Below are positions 8,018 to 15,235 of a stretch of DNA of 64,000 bases, in pieces. The notes beneath the pieces are model-generated. The model was not told the origin of the DNA. It made no database searches and was given only the letters and a program-made list of their open reading frames with translations. The stretch covers positions 1,860,001 through 1,924,000 of the forward strand of contig NZ_CP013254.1 of assembly GCF_001482365.1 (NCBI RefSeq). Reading direction: 5' to 3'. The stretch's first letter is position 1; every line of letters starts with the position of its first letter. The stretch comes from Kocuria flava. Its GTDB lineage: Bacteria > Actinomycetota > Actinomycetes > Actinomycetales > Micrococcaceae. A program made the position numbers and the translations under genes.

Positions 8018-8872
8018 GTGAGGACGCAGGGCAGGCTCGCGCAGCGGCTCGTGCCGGCCGGGGAGGTGGACGAGGCCGGGCTGGACCGGCTGCTCGACGC
8101 CGACCCGGTCGCGCACGCGTTCGTCGCCGCCCACGTCGACGCCCACCGCGCGAGCCGGGGCGGGCGCGTCCCGCCCGTGCTCGGCACGGCCGGGCCCGAC
8201 GGCGTGCTCACCGGCGCCTGCTGGGTCGGCACCAACGTCGTGCCCGTGGCCCTCGACGAGGAGGGCATGGACCTCGTGGCCGGCCACCTGCGCCGCGGCG
8301 GCTCCCGGCACGCCTCCCTGTTCGGCCCCGCCGAGCCGGTCACCGGCCTGTGGGAGCGGCTGCGGCGGTCCTGGCCCCGGCCCTTCGACGTCCGCCCCGT
8401 CCAGCCGCTGCTCGCCCTCGACCACGACCCCGCCGTCGAGGCCCACCCCGGGGTGCGCACGGCCGGGCCCGAGGACCTGGCGGCCGTGCTGCCCGCCAGC
8501 ATCGCGATGTTCGAGGAGGAGGTCGGCTACTCGCCGACCGCCGGCGGGGACCGCGGCTACCGGGACCGGGTGCGGGGGCTCGTGGAGTCCGGGCGCTGCC
8601 TCGTGCTCACCGGGGAGGACGGCCGCGTGGTCTTCAAGGCCGACCTCGGCTCCGTCGCCCGGGGCGTGGCCCAGGTCCAGGGCGTGTGGGTCGACCCGGC
8701 CCACCGCGGCCGCGGGCTGGCCGTGCCCTGCATGGCCGCCGCCGTGCGCCTGGCCCGCCGCCGCACCCCCGTCGTGAGCCTCTACGTCAACGACTTCAAC
8801 GCCCCCGCCCTGGCCACCTACGCCCGCGTGGGCTTCGCCCGCGTCGGGACCTTCGCCACCGTCCTGCTCTGA
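8018..8872 (+). CDS. GNAT-family acetyltransferase with DUF4081 N-terminal domain
   Basis: A 284-residue protein with an N-terminal DUF4081-type domain (about 15-135) and a C-terminal GNAT fold (about 145-284). The acetyl-CoA loop is VWVDPAHRGRGLAVPCM, followed by VSLYVNDFNAPALATYARVGF, the usual motif B. An orthologue follows ispG in mycobacteria (the Rv2867c position), so the placement is conserved across actinobacteria. The substrate is not known. The GTG start lies 40 bases after ispG, without a strong ribosome site, so it is probably co-transcribed with ispG. Confidence 0.85.
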   Translation: MRTQGRLAQRLVPAGEVDEAGLDRLLDADPVAHAFVAAHVDAHRASRGGRVPPVLGTAGPDGVLTGACWVGTNVVPVALDEEGMDLVAGHLRRGGSRHASLFGPAEPVTGLWERLRRSWPRPFDVRPVQPLLALDHDPAVEAHPGVRTAGPEDLAAVLPASIAMFEEEVGYSPTAGGDRGYRDRVRGLVESGRCLVLTGEDGRVVFKADLGSVARGVAQVQGVWVDPAHRGRGLAVPCMAAAVRLARRRTPVVSLYVNDFNAPALATYARVGFARVGTFATVLL

Positions 8873-8907
8873 GCGCGGACCGGGCGCCCGGCCGCCCGGC
8901 GGGGGTG

Positions 8908-8913
8908 TAGATT
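8908..8913 (+). promoter_or_regulatory. Candidate -10 box of proS
   Basis: TAGATT about 98 bases upstream of the proS start, the only TANNNT of quality in the 138-base gap. It predicts a leader of roughly 90 bases. No clear -35. Confidence 0.35.
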
Positions 8914-9010
8914 TGACCGGAATCCGCGGTGCTCCGGCGCCGCCCGACCCCACCACGCCCCGGGCCCGGCACCACCGTGCGCCGCCCTCCCCGGGAGAAA
9001 CGGAGCCCAC

Positions 9011-10810
9011 GTGGCGCTGCGCCTCTCCTCACTGTTCCTGCGGACCCTGCGCGAGGACCCGGTCGACGCCGAGGTCGACAGCCACCGCCTCCTGGTCCGC
9101 GCCGGCTACATCCGCCGCGCCGCCCCGGGGATCTACACGTGGCTGCCGATGGGACTGCGGGTCCTCGGGAAGGTCGAGCGGATCGTGCGCGAGGAGATGG
9201 ACGCCATCGGCGGCCAGGAGGTGCACTTCCCCGCGCTGCTGCCCCGGGAGCCCTACGAGGTCACCGACCGGTGGACCGAGTACGGCGAGAACCTCTTCCG
9301 GCTCAAGGACCGCAAGGACGCGGACTACCTGCTCGCGCCCACGCACGAGGAGATGTTCACGCTGCTCGTGAAGGACCTGTACTCCTCGTACAAGGACCTG
9401 CCCGTGACCCTGTACCAGATCCAGACCAAGTACCGCGACGAGGCCCGCCCGCGCGCCGGGCTGCTGCGCGGGCGCGAGTTCGTCATGAAGGACTCCTACT
9501 CCTTCGACGTCGACGACGCCGGCCTCGACGAGTCCTACGCCCGCCACCGCGCCGCCTACGTGCGGATCTTCGAGCGCCTCGGCCTGCCCGTGGTCGCCGT
9601 CTCCGCCCAGTCCGGGGCCATGGGCGGGTCCCGCTCCGAGGAGTTCCTGCACCCCACCGAGGTCGGCGAGGACACCTTCGTGCGCTCGCCCGGGGGCTAC
9701 GCGGCCAACGTCGAGGCCGTCACCACGGTCGTGCCCGACGAGCTCGACCCGGGGGCCGCCCCGCCGGCGCGCGTGCTGGAGACCCCCGACAGCCCCACCA
9801 TCGAGACGCTCGTCGAGCGCTCCAACGAGCTGCACCCGCGTCCGGAGGGCCCGTGGACGGCCGCCGACACCCTCAAGAACGTGGTGCTGGCCGCCGTGCT
9901 GCCCGACGGCACCCGCCGGCTCGTGGCCGTGGGCCTGCCCGGGGACCGGGCCGTGGACCTCAAGCGCATCGAGGCGGGCCTCGGCGCCGCCCTCGAGGTC
10001 TCCGGGGAGCTGCTCGTCGAGCAGGCCACCGACGAGGACCTGCGCGCGTGCCCGCTGCTCGTCAAGGGCTACATCGGCCCGGGCCTGGCCCCCGACCAGG
10101 CCGTGCTGGGGGCGGACTCCGGCACCGGCATCCCCTTCTTCGTCGACCCGCGCGTGGTGCGCGGCACCCGCTGGGTCACCGGCGCGAACGTCTCCGGCAA
10201 GCACGTCTACGACCTCACCGCCGGGCGCGACTTCACCTGGGACGGCGTCCTGGAGTGCGCCGAGGTCCGCGAGGGCGACCCCGCCCCGGACGGGTCCGGG
10301 CCCCTGGAGGCCGCCCGCGGCATCGAGATGGGCCACATCTTCCAGCTCGGCCGCAAGTACGCCGAGGCCCTCGGGCTGAAGGTCCTGGACCGCAACGGCA
10401 AGCTCGTCACGGTCACCATGGGCTCCTACGGGATCGGCGTCACCCGCGCCGTCGCCGCCCTCGCCGAGGCCTACCACGACGACAAGGGCCTGGTGTGGCC
10501 CCGCCGCGTCGCCCCCGCCGACGTCCACGTCGTGGCCACCGGCAAGGGCCCCGAGGTGCTCGAGGAGGCCGAGCGCGTCGTCGCCGAGCTCGAGGCCGAG
10601 GGCCTCGAGGTCCTCTTCGACGACCGCCCCAAGGTCTCCCCGGGCGTGAAGTTCGGCGACGCCGAGCTGCTCGGCGTCCCGACCGTGCTCGTCGTGGGCC
10701 GCGGCCTGAAGGACGGCGTGCTCGAGCTCAAGGACCGCGCCAGCGGCGCCGCCGAAGACGTCGCCCGGGAGGCCGTCGCCGCCGTGGTCGCCGCCGCCGT
10801 GCGCGGCTGA
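9011..10810 (+). CDS. proS: Prolyl-tRNA synthetase (bacterial type with editing insertion)
   Basis: Charges tRNA-Pro. The 599-residue length and order fit the bacterial class II form: catalytic core with motif 1 region (FPALLPREPYEVTDRW), APTHEE and motif 2 YRDEARPRAGLLRGREFVMKD, an insertion domain of the YbaK/editing type at about 230-390, motif 3 in GSYGIGVTRAVAALAE, and a C-terminal anticodon-binding domain (about 500-599, ADVHVVATGKGPEVLEEAE). The GTG start is preceded by GGGAGAAACGGAG. It is immediately followed, five bases on, by a permease gene. Confidence 0.96.
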   Translation: MALRLSSLFLRTLREDPVDAEVDSHRLLVRAGYIRRAAPGIYTWLPMGLRVLGKVERIVREEMDAIGGQEVHFPALLPREPYEVTDRWTEYGENLFRLKDRKDADYLLAPTHEEMFTLLVKDLYSSYKDLPVTLYQIQTKYRDEARPRAGLLRGREFVMKDSYSFDVDDAGLDESYARHRAAYVRIFERLGLPVVAVSAQSGAMGGSRSEEFLHPTEVGEDTFVRSPGGYAANVEAVTTVVPDELDPGAAPPARVLETPDSPTIETLVERSNELHPRPEGPWTAADTLKNVVLAAVLPDGTRRLVAVGLPGDRAVDLKRIEAGLGAALEVSGELLVEQATDEDLRACPLLVKGYIGPGLAPDQAVLGADSGTGIPFFVDPRVVRGTRWVTGANVSGKHVYDLTAGRDFTWDGVLECAEVREGDPAPDGSGPLEAARGIEMGHIFQLGRKYAEALGLKVLDRNGKLVTVTMGSYGIGVTRAVAALAEAYHDDKGLVWPRRVAPADVHVVATGKGPEVLEEAERVVAELEAEGLEVLFDDRPKVSPGVKFGDAELLGVPTVLVVGRGLKDGVLELKDRASGAAEDVAREAVAAVVAAAVRG

Positions 10811-10815
10811 GCCCC

Positions 10816-11628
10816 GTGGCGGCCCTCGGGGACCTGCTGGGCCCCTCGGGACTCGCCCAGGCCGACCCCTCGGTCCTGCTCCTGCTCGCCGCCGCCGGGC
10901 TCGCCGCCGGCTTCGTCGACGCCGTGGTCGGCGGCGGCGGGCTGCTCCAGCTGCCCGTGGTGCTCATGGTCCCGGGCATCAGCCCGGTCCAGGCGCTGGC
11001 GACCAACAAGCTGGGCTCCGTCTTCGGCACCGCCACCAGCGCCCTGACCTACTACCGCCGCACCTCCCCGGACCTGCGCACCGCCCTGCCGATGGCCGGG
11101 GTGGCGCTCACCGGCAGCTTCGGCGGGGCGGCCGTGGCGGCGGCGCTGCCGGCCGAGGTGTTCCGCCCGGTCATCCTGGCCGCGCTGCTCGCGGTGCTGC
11201 TGTTCACCGCCGCCCAGCCCACGGTCGGGCAGCTGACGCAGCTGCGGCACGCGGGGGCCCGCCACTACGGGACGGCCGTGGCCATCGGCGCGGTGATCGG
11301 CTTCTACGACGGGGTGATGGGCCCGGGCACCGGGTCCTTCCTCGTGATCGCCATGGTCACGCTGATGGGCTACAGCTTCCTCGCCGCGAGCGCCAAGGCC
11401 AAGATCGTCAACCTCGCCACGAACGTCGGGGCCCTGGTGTTCTTCTTCGGCCACGGCTCGGTGCTGTGGGGCCTCGGCCTGGTGCTGGGGGCCGCCAACA
11501 TGGCCGGCGGCTACCTCGGGGCGCGCACGGCGGTCGCCCGGGGCGGGCGCTTCATCCGCGCGGTCTTCCTCGTGGTCGTCTCCGTGCTGATCCTCAAGCT
11601 CGGCCTGGACGTCCTGCGCGGGGCCTGA
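10816..11628 (+). CDS. TSUP (TauE/SafE) family membrane permease
   Basis: A 270-residue integral membrane protein with about seven or eight hydrophobic segments. Family hallmarks are the duplicated Gly-rich stretches GFVDAVVGGGGLLQLPVV and the later GFYDGVMGPGTGSF, with ATNKLGSVFGT and AKAKIVNLATN at matching positions of the two halves. TSUP proteins move sulfur-containing or other small organic anions; the substrate here cannot be told. The start chosen is a GTG five bases after the proS stop, without a good ribosome site, so translation is probably coupled to proS. It ends 25 bases before the convergent DUF4439 gene. Confidence 0.88.
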   Translation: MAALGDLLGPSGLAQADPSVLLLLAAAGLAAGFVDAVVGGGGLLQLPVVLMVPGISPVQALATNKLGSVFGTATSALTYYRRTSPDLRTALPMAGVALTGSFGGAAVAAALPAEVFRPVILAALLAVLLFTAAQPTVGQLTQLRHAGARHYGTAVAIGAVIGFYDGVMGPGTGSFLVIAMVTLMGYSFLAASAKAKIVNLATNVGALVFFFGHGSVLWGLGLVLGAANMAGGYLGARTAVARGGRFIRAVFLVVVSVLILKLGLDVLRGA

Positions 11629-11653
11629 ACGGCCCCGCGCCCGCCCGCCGCCG

Positions 11654-12613
11654 TCACGGCCCGGCCGGGTCCTCGCGGACGATCCCGGGCAGGGCGTCCA
11701 CCGCCCCGGTGAGCCCGGCCTCGAGGCCCGCGGCCCGGCGCAGGGACTCCAGCGCCCAGCACCGCTGCGCGGTCCCGCCGCGGCCCAGCACGTGGGCCGC
11801 GGCGGCCTGGACGTCCTCGGCGACCGCCACGGCCGCCGCCGCCGGGTCCTGCGCCCACCCGGGGGGCAGCACGTAGGCCCCGGCCCGCAGACCGGGATCG
11901 GCCGCCACGGCCGCCCGCGCGGGCGGGACCGCCAGCAGCTCCCGCAGCCCGTCCGCGGCGCCCACCGGCACGGCCGGGGCGCCGTCCGGGCCGGTCCCGC
12001 GGGCGGCCAGGGCCGGCAGCGCGTACACGGCCCGGTCCAGCGCCGACCACAGCACCGCGGCCGGGCCGGTGCCGTCGCCGTCGCGCCCGGGGTCGCACAG
12101 CGGGGCGGCCGGCCCGCCGGCGGTGTGCGCGGCGCCCACGGCGCGCGCCGCCGCCGCGGAGCCCAGGACCCGGGCCGTGGCGGGCTCCGGGACCGTCAGG
12201 GCGTCCCCGGCCAGGTCCCGGGCCGAGGCGGCGAGAAGGCCCGCGGCGCCGGCCGGTGCCCCGGCTCCGCCGGGTGCGGACCCGGTGTCCGGCCGGGGAG
12301 CCGGGGCGGGGGAGCGCGGGCGGTCCGCGGCCGCCGCCGCGCGCTCGTCGGGGGCGGGTCCGAAGGCCTCGCGCTGGGTCCGCAGGTCCGCCCGCAGCCG
12401 CTCGTCCGCCGCCGGGGTCCCCAGCGCCGGGGCGTCGAGCAGCTCGTCGGTGCCCTGCCACGCCCGGGCGCGGGCGGTCTCGGCCGCGGGCACGGGCCGG
12501 CCGCTCCCCAGCCACCACCCGGCGGCCAGGCCCGCGGCCAGCAGCAGCGCCAGGAGGGCCGCCACCACCGCCGCCGGCCGGGGGCGGCGGGAGCGCGGGA
12601 CGGGGTGGTCCAC
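11654..12613 (-). CDS. DUF4439 (ferritin-like) domain protein with N-terminal membrane anchor
   Basis: A 319-residue alanine-rich protein. An N-terminal membrane segment (about residues 16-35, AAVVAALLALLLAAGLAAGW) precedes a Pro/Ala linker and a C-terminal helical domain resembling DUF4439 (ferritin-like), with ALDRAVYALPALAARG and AQRCWALESLRRAAGLEAGL. Function is unknown. The GTG start was chosen because AGGAG lies 7 bases upstream on the minus strand; longer reading frames toward 12895 would run into rimP. Alanine-rich genes occupy the same place beside rimP in mycobacteria, so the location is probably conserved. It is divergent from rimP. Confidence 0.7.
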   Translation of the reverse strand: MDHPVPRSRRPRPAAVVAALLALLLAAGLAAGWWLGSGRPVPAAETARARAWQGTDELLDAPALGTPAADERLRADLRTQREAFGPAPDERAAAAADRPRSPAPAPRPDTGSAPGGAGAPAGAAGLLAASARDLAGDALTVPEPATARVLGSAAAARAVGAAHTAGGPAAPLCDPGRDGDGTGPAAVLWSALDRAVYALPALAARGTGPDGAPAVPVGAADGLRELLAVPPARAAVAADPGLRAGAYVLPPGWAQDPAAAAVAVAEDVQAAAAHVLGRGGTAQRCWALESLRRAAGLEAGLTGAVDALPGIVREDPAGP

Positions 12614-12686
12614 GGGGCGGCTCCTGGAACGGGGAGGAACGGGCGAGGGCCCGGGCCGGGGGTGGGGGCCGGGCGCGCGTTCAGCA

Positions 12687-12692
12687 TAGGAT
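12687..12692 (+). promoter_or_regulatory. Candidate -10 box of rimP
   Basis: TAGGAT about 85 bases upstream of the rimP start in the divergent gap (12614-12776). The same hexamer occurs upstream of nusA. No clear -35. Confidence 0.35.
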
Positions 12693-12776
12693 CTCCAGGA
12701 CCGGGCCGCCGGCAGCGCCGCCCGCGCGCCCCGGCGGCGTCCCGGGCAGGACCGACAGAGCACCCAGGAGGAACCC

Positions 12777-13295
12777 GTGAGCGAGCACAGCACCACCGGC
12801 CCGGAGTCCCGCGACCGCCTGAGCGCGCTGCTCGGGCCCGTCGTCGAGGCCTCGGGGCTGGTCCTGGAGGACGTGGCGCTGAAGACCTCGGGCACGGGCC
12901 TCGTGCTGCAGGTGCTCGTCGACCTGCCGGAGGGCCTCGAGGGCGGGGTGGACCTCGACCGGATCGCGGAGGTCTCCCGGGCGCTGTCCGAGGAGCTCGA
13001 CCGGGAGGACCCGGTGCCGGGCTCGGCCTACGAGCTCGAGGTCTCCTCCCCGGGCGCCACCCGCGAGCTGAGCCTGCCGCGGCACTGGCGCCGCGCCGTG
13101 GGGCGTCTGGTGCGCGTGAACCCGGTCGAGGGGGAGAGGTTCACCGCCCGGCTGCTGGAGGCCGGCGAGGACGCGGTCGTGCTCCAGCGCAGCCACCAGG
13201 CGAAGAAGGGCATGCCCCCGCGCCTGCTCGAGCCCGAGCGCTGGGCGCTGGCGGACGTGCGCCGGGCCCGCGTGGAGGTCGAGTTCACCGACTGA
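12777..13295 (+). CDS. rimP: Ribosome maturation factor RimP
   Basis: Needed for assembly of the 30S subunit. The 172-residue protein has an N-terminal alpha/beta domain (about 10-95; GLVLEDVALKTSGTGLVLQVLVD, DLDRIAEVSRALSEELDRED, YELEVSSPGATRELSLPRHWRRAVG) and a C-terminal SH3-like domain (about 98-172). The GTG follows AGGAGGAA by 3 bases. It is the first gene of the classical rimP-nusA-ylxR-infB cluster, though here a 186-base gap with its own signals separates it from nusA. Confidence 0.94.
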   Translation: MSEHSTTGPESRDRLSALLGPVVEASGLVLEDVALKTSGTGLVLQVLVDLPEGLEGGVDLDRIAEVSRALSEELDREDPVPGSAYELEVSSPGATRELSLPRHWRRAVGRLVRVNPVEGERFTARLLEAGEDAVVLQRSHQAKKGMPPRLLEPERWALADVRRARVEVEFTD

Positions 13296-13317
13296 GCCGG
13301 TGCCCGGCGGGCGAGTG

Positions 13318-13323
13318 TAGGAT
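13318..13323 (+). promoter_or_regulatory. Candidate -10 box for the nusA leader
   Basis: TAGGAT, 23 bases after the rimP stop, same hexamer as upstream of rimP. If used it gives a leader of about 150 bases that carries two hairpins. Confidence 0.35.
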
Positions 13324-13337
13324 GGCCCGTTGACACC

Positions 13338-13460
13338 GCGGCGCCGCACGGCGCCGCACTGGGCAGCGCCCATCGAGTGCAACGACACGGAACGTGCGCA
13401 CACGGCCCCCGGCAGCGCTCCGTCCCCCGCGGCGGTGCGCTGCTGCGTCTGCCGGGGGCC
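13338..13460 (+). promoter_or_regulatory. Structured leader upstream of nusA (two inverted repeats)
   Basis: GCGGCGCC at 13338-13345 pairs with GGCGCCGC at 13350-13357 (4-base loop). A second, larger element pairs GGCCCCCGGCAG (13404-13415) with CTGCCGGGGGCC (13449-13460), a perfect 12-bp stem with a 33-base loop that can fold further. The second stem ends 8 bases before the nusA ribosome site. Possible attenuator or translational control element; NusA itself acts on hairpins, so autoregulation is an attractive guess. Confidence 0.4.
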
Positions 13461-13481
13461 GACACGCGAGGAAGGCCGGAC

Positions 13482-14462
13482 ATGGACATCGACATGAGCA
13501 CCCTCCGACTGCTGGAGCGTGAGCGCGACATCCCGGTGGACCTGCTCATCCCCACGATCGAGCAGGCCCTGCTGCTGGCCTACCAGAAGTCCCCGGGCGC
13601 GCTGCCGGGGGCGCGGGCCGAGATCGAGCGGCGCACCGGGCACGTGACCATCTGGGCGCCCGAGCTCGACGAGGAGGGCAACGCCGTCGGCGAGTTCGAC
13701 GACACCCCGGCCGGGTTCGGGCGGATCGCCGCCTCCACGGCCCGGCAGGTCATCCTGCAGCGGCTGCGCGACGTCGAGGACGACGCCGTGCTGGGCCACT
13801 TCAAGGGCCGGGAGGGCGAGCTGGTCTCCGGGCAGATCCAGCAGGGGCACAACCCGCACATGGTGCAGGTCGACCTCGGCACCGTCGAGGCCGTGCTGCC
13901 CCCGCACGAGCAGACCCCGGGGGAGAAGTACCCGCACGGGGCGCGGATCCGCGCCTACGTGGTGGAGGCCAAGCGCGGGATGAAGGGCCCCTCGATCACG
14001 CTCTCCCGCTCCCACCCCGACCTCGTGCGGCGGCTGTTCGAGATGGAGGTGCCCGAGCTCGCCGACGGCACCGTCCAGATCATGGCGGTGGCCCGCGAGG
14101 CGGGGCACCGCACCAAGATCGCGGTGCGCGCCACCCGGCCGGGCCTCAACGCCAAGGGCGCGTGCATCGGCGAGATGGGCTCGCGCGTGCGCGCCGTGAT
14201 GAACGAGCTGCACGACGAGAAGATCGACATCGTCGACTTCTCCGAGGACCCGGCCCGCTTCATCGCCAGCGCCCTGTCCCCGGCGAAGGTCTCCCGGGTC
14301 GAGGTCCTCGACGAGCGGGGCCGGTCCTCCCGGGCGGTGGTCCCGGACGACCAGCTGTCGCTGGCCATCGGCAAGGAGGGCCAGAACGCCCGCCTCGCCG
14401 CGAAGCTGACCGGCTGGCGGATCGACATCGTCCCCGCCTCCCGGCACGGCGCCGGCGCCTGA
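13482..14462 (+). CDS. nusA: Transcription termination/antitermination factor NusA
   Basis: Binds RNA polymerase and nascent RNA and controls pausing, termination and antitermination. The 326-residue protein has the N-terminal polymerase-binding domain (1-125), an S1 domain (about 130-200), and two KH domains (about 200-325; ARFIASALSPAKVSRVEV, SLAIGKEGQNARLAAKLTGW). It lacks the C-terminal repeats of the E. coli protein, as is normal for actinobacteria. The ATG follows GAGGAAGG by 6 bases. GC-rich hairpin and a promoter-like TAGACT follow, so ylxR-infB may be partly independent of it. Confidence 0.95.
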   Translation: MDIDMSTLRLLERERDIPVDLLIPTIEQALLLAYQKSPGALPGARAEIERRTGHVTIWAPELDEEGNAVGEFDDTPAGFGRIAASTARQVILQRLRDVEDDAVLGHFKGREGELVSGQIQQGHNPHMVQVDLGTVEAVLPPHEQTPGEKYPHGARIRAYVVEAKRGMKGPSITLSRSHPDLVRRLFEMEVPELADGTVQIMAVAREAGHRTKIAVRATRPGLNAKGACIGEMGSRVRAVMNELHDEKIDIVDFSEDPARFIASALSPAKVSRVEVLDERGRSSRAVVPDDQLSLAIGKEGQNARLAAKLTGWRIDIVPASRHGAGA

Positions 14463-14483
14463 GCCCGGGAGGGACACCCGCCC

Positions 14484-14520
14484 GCCCCGCCCGCCCGCTC
14501 CGTCCGGGCCCGGGCGGGGC
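14484..14520 (+). terminator. Hairpin after nusA
   Basis: GCCCCGCCCG (14484-14493) pairs with CGGGCGGGGC (14511-14520), 17-base loop. Probably partial terminator or attenuator between nusA and ylxR-infB. Confidence 0.5.
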
Positions 14521-14560
14521 GTCCGCGCGCCCAGGATTCGGCCTGGGGGCCGCACCGCGA

Positions 14561-14566
14561 TAGACT
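14561..14566 (+). promoter_or_regulatory. TAGACT -10 box upstream of ylxR-infB
   Basis: TAGACT preceded by GCGA, 114 bases before the ylxR start. The identical hexamer stands upstream of rpsO, hflX, infC and pheS in this window, which supports it as a vegetative -10. Confidence 0.5.
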
Positions 14567-14679
14567 GGTCAGCGGTCAGACCGTTGGTGGTCCCTGTCCG
14601 GCGCCGGGCGACCGCGCCACCGGGGCGTCCCGACGTCCCGGCACGCAGCCGCCAGGGCAGTGAGGAGAGCGAACGCGAA

Positions 14680-15090
14680 GTGAGCGCGACCTCCCGCCGC
14701 ACGTGCGTCGGATGCCGGACCACCGAACACCCTGACCAGCTCGTACGTGTGGCGACCGAGACGACCGGGAACGGCCCGCGGGCCGTCCTCGACCCGTCCG
14801 GGCGCCTCGGCGGTCGCGGAGCCTGGCTCCACCCCTCCCTCGAGTGCCTCACCACGGCCCTGCGCCGGCGCGCCTTCGGGCGGGCCTTCCGGGGCCCGGT
14901 GGACACGGAGGACCTCGCCGCCGAGCTGGACGCCCTGCTGTCCTCCCGGACGGCCCCGCGACCGGGCGCACGAGTGCCGACCACGGCCGTCCCCGGACGG
15001 CAGCCCGCACGGTCCGACCGGACCGAGGACCACGTCCCCCGGCGGGCCGGAACTGGAAAGCGAGTCAGAGAACCCATGGAAAACCGATGA
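14680..15090 (+). CDS. ylxR: YlxR family RNA-binding protein
   Basis: Small nucleic-acid-binding protein encoded between nusA and infB across bacteria. The signature RTCVGCR is at residues 7-13, followed by VRVATE, DPSGRLGGRGAWLHPS and RRRAFGRAFRG. The family is usually 85-100 residues; this one is 136 because of an unusual basic, Pro/Arg-rich tail (about 98-136). The GTG was chosen just before the signature, with GAGGAGA 11 bases upstream; an upstream TTG at 14584 would add 32 residues unlike the family. Proposed roles in the literature (RNase P modulation, transcription) are not settled. Confidence 0.85.
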   Translation: MSATSRRTCVGCRTTEHPDQLVRVATETTGNGPRAVLDPSGRLGGRGAWLHPSLECLTTALRRRAFGRAFRGPVDTEDLAAELDALLSSRTAPRPGARVPTTAVPGRQPARSDRTEDHVPRRAGTGKRVREPMENR

Positions 15091-15235
15091 GTGCCCAGCG
15101 ATGAGCGCCTCGTTGTGCTCTGCCAACGGCCTCCCGCGTCCCCGCGCCGTCGTCGACGGCCGGACGGGCTCAGGGAGCCTCAACGGAAAATAACTGGTTC
15201 GTGCCTGTTTCGGTGCGGACCGAGACAGGAGAGAA

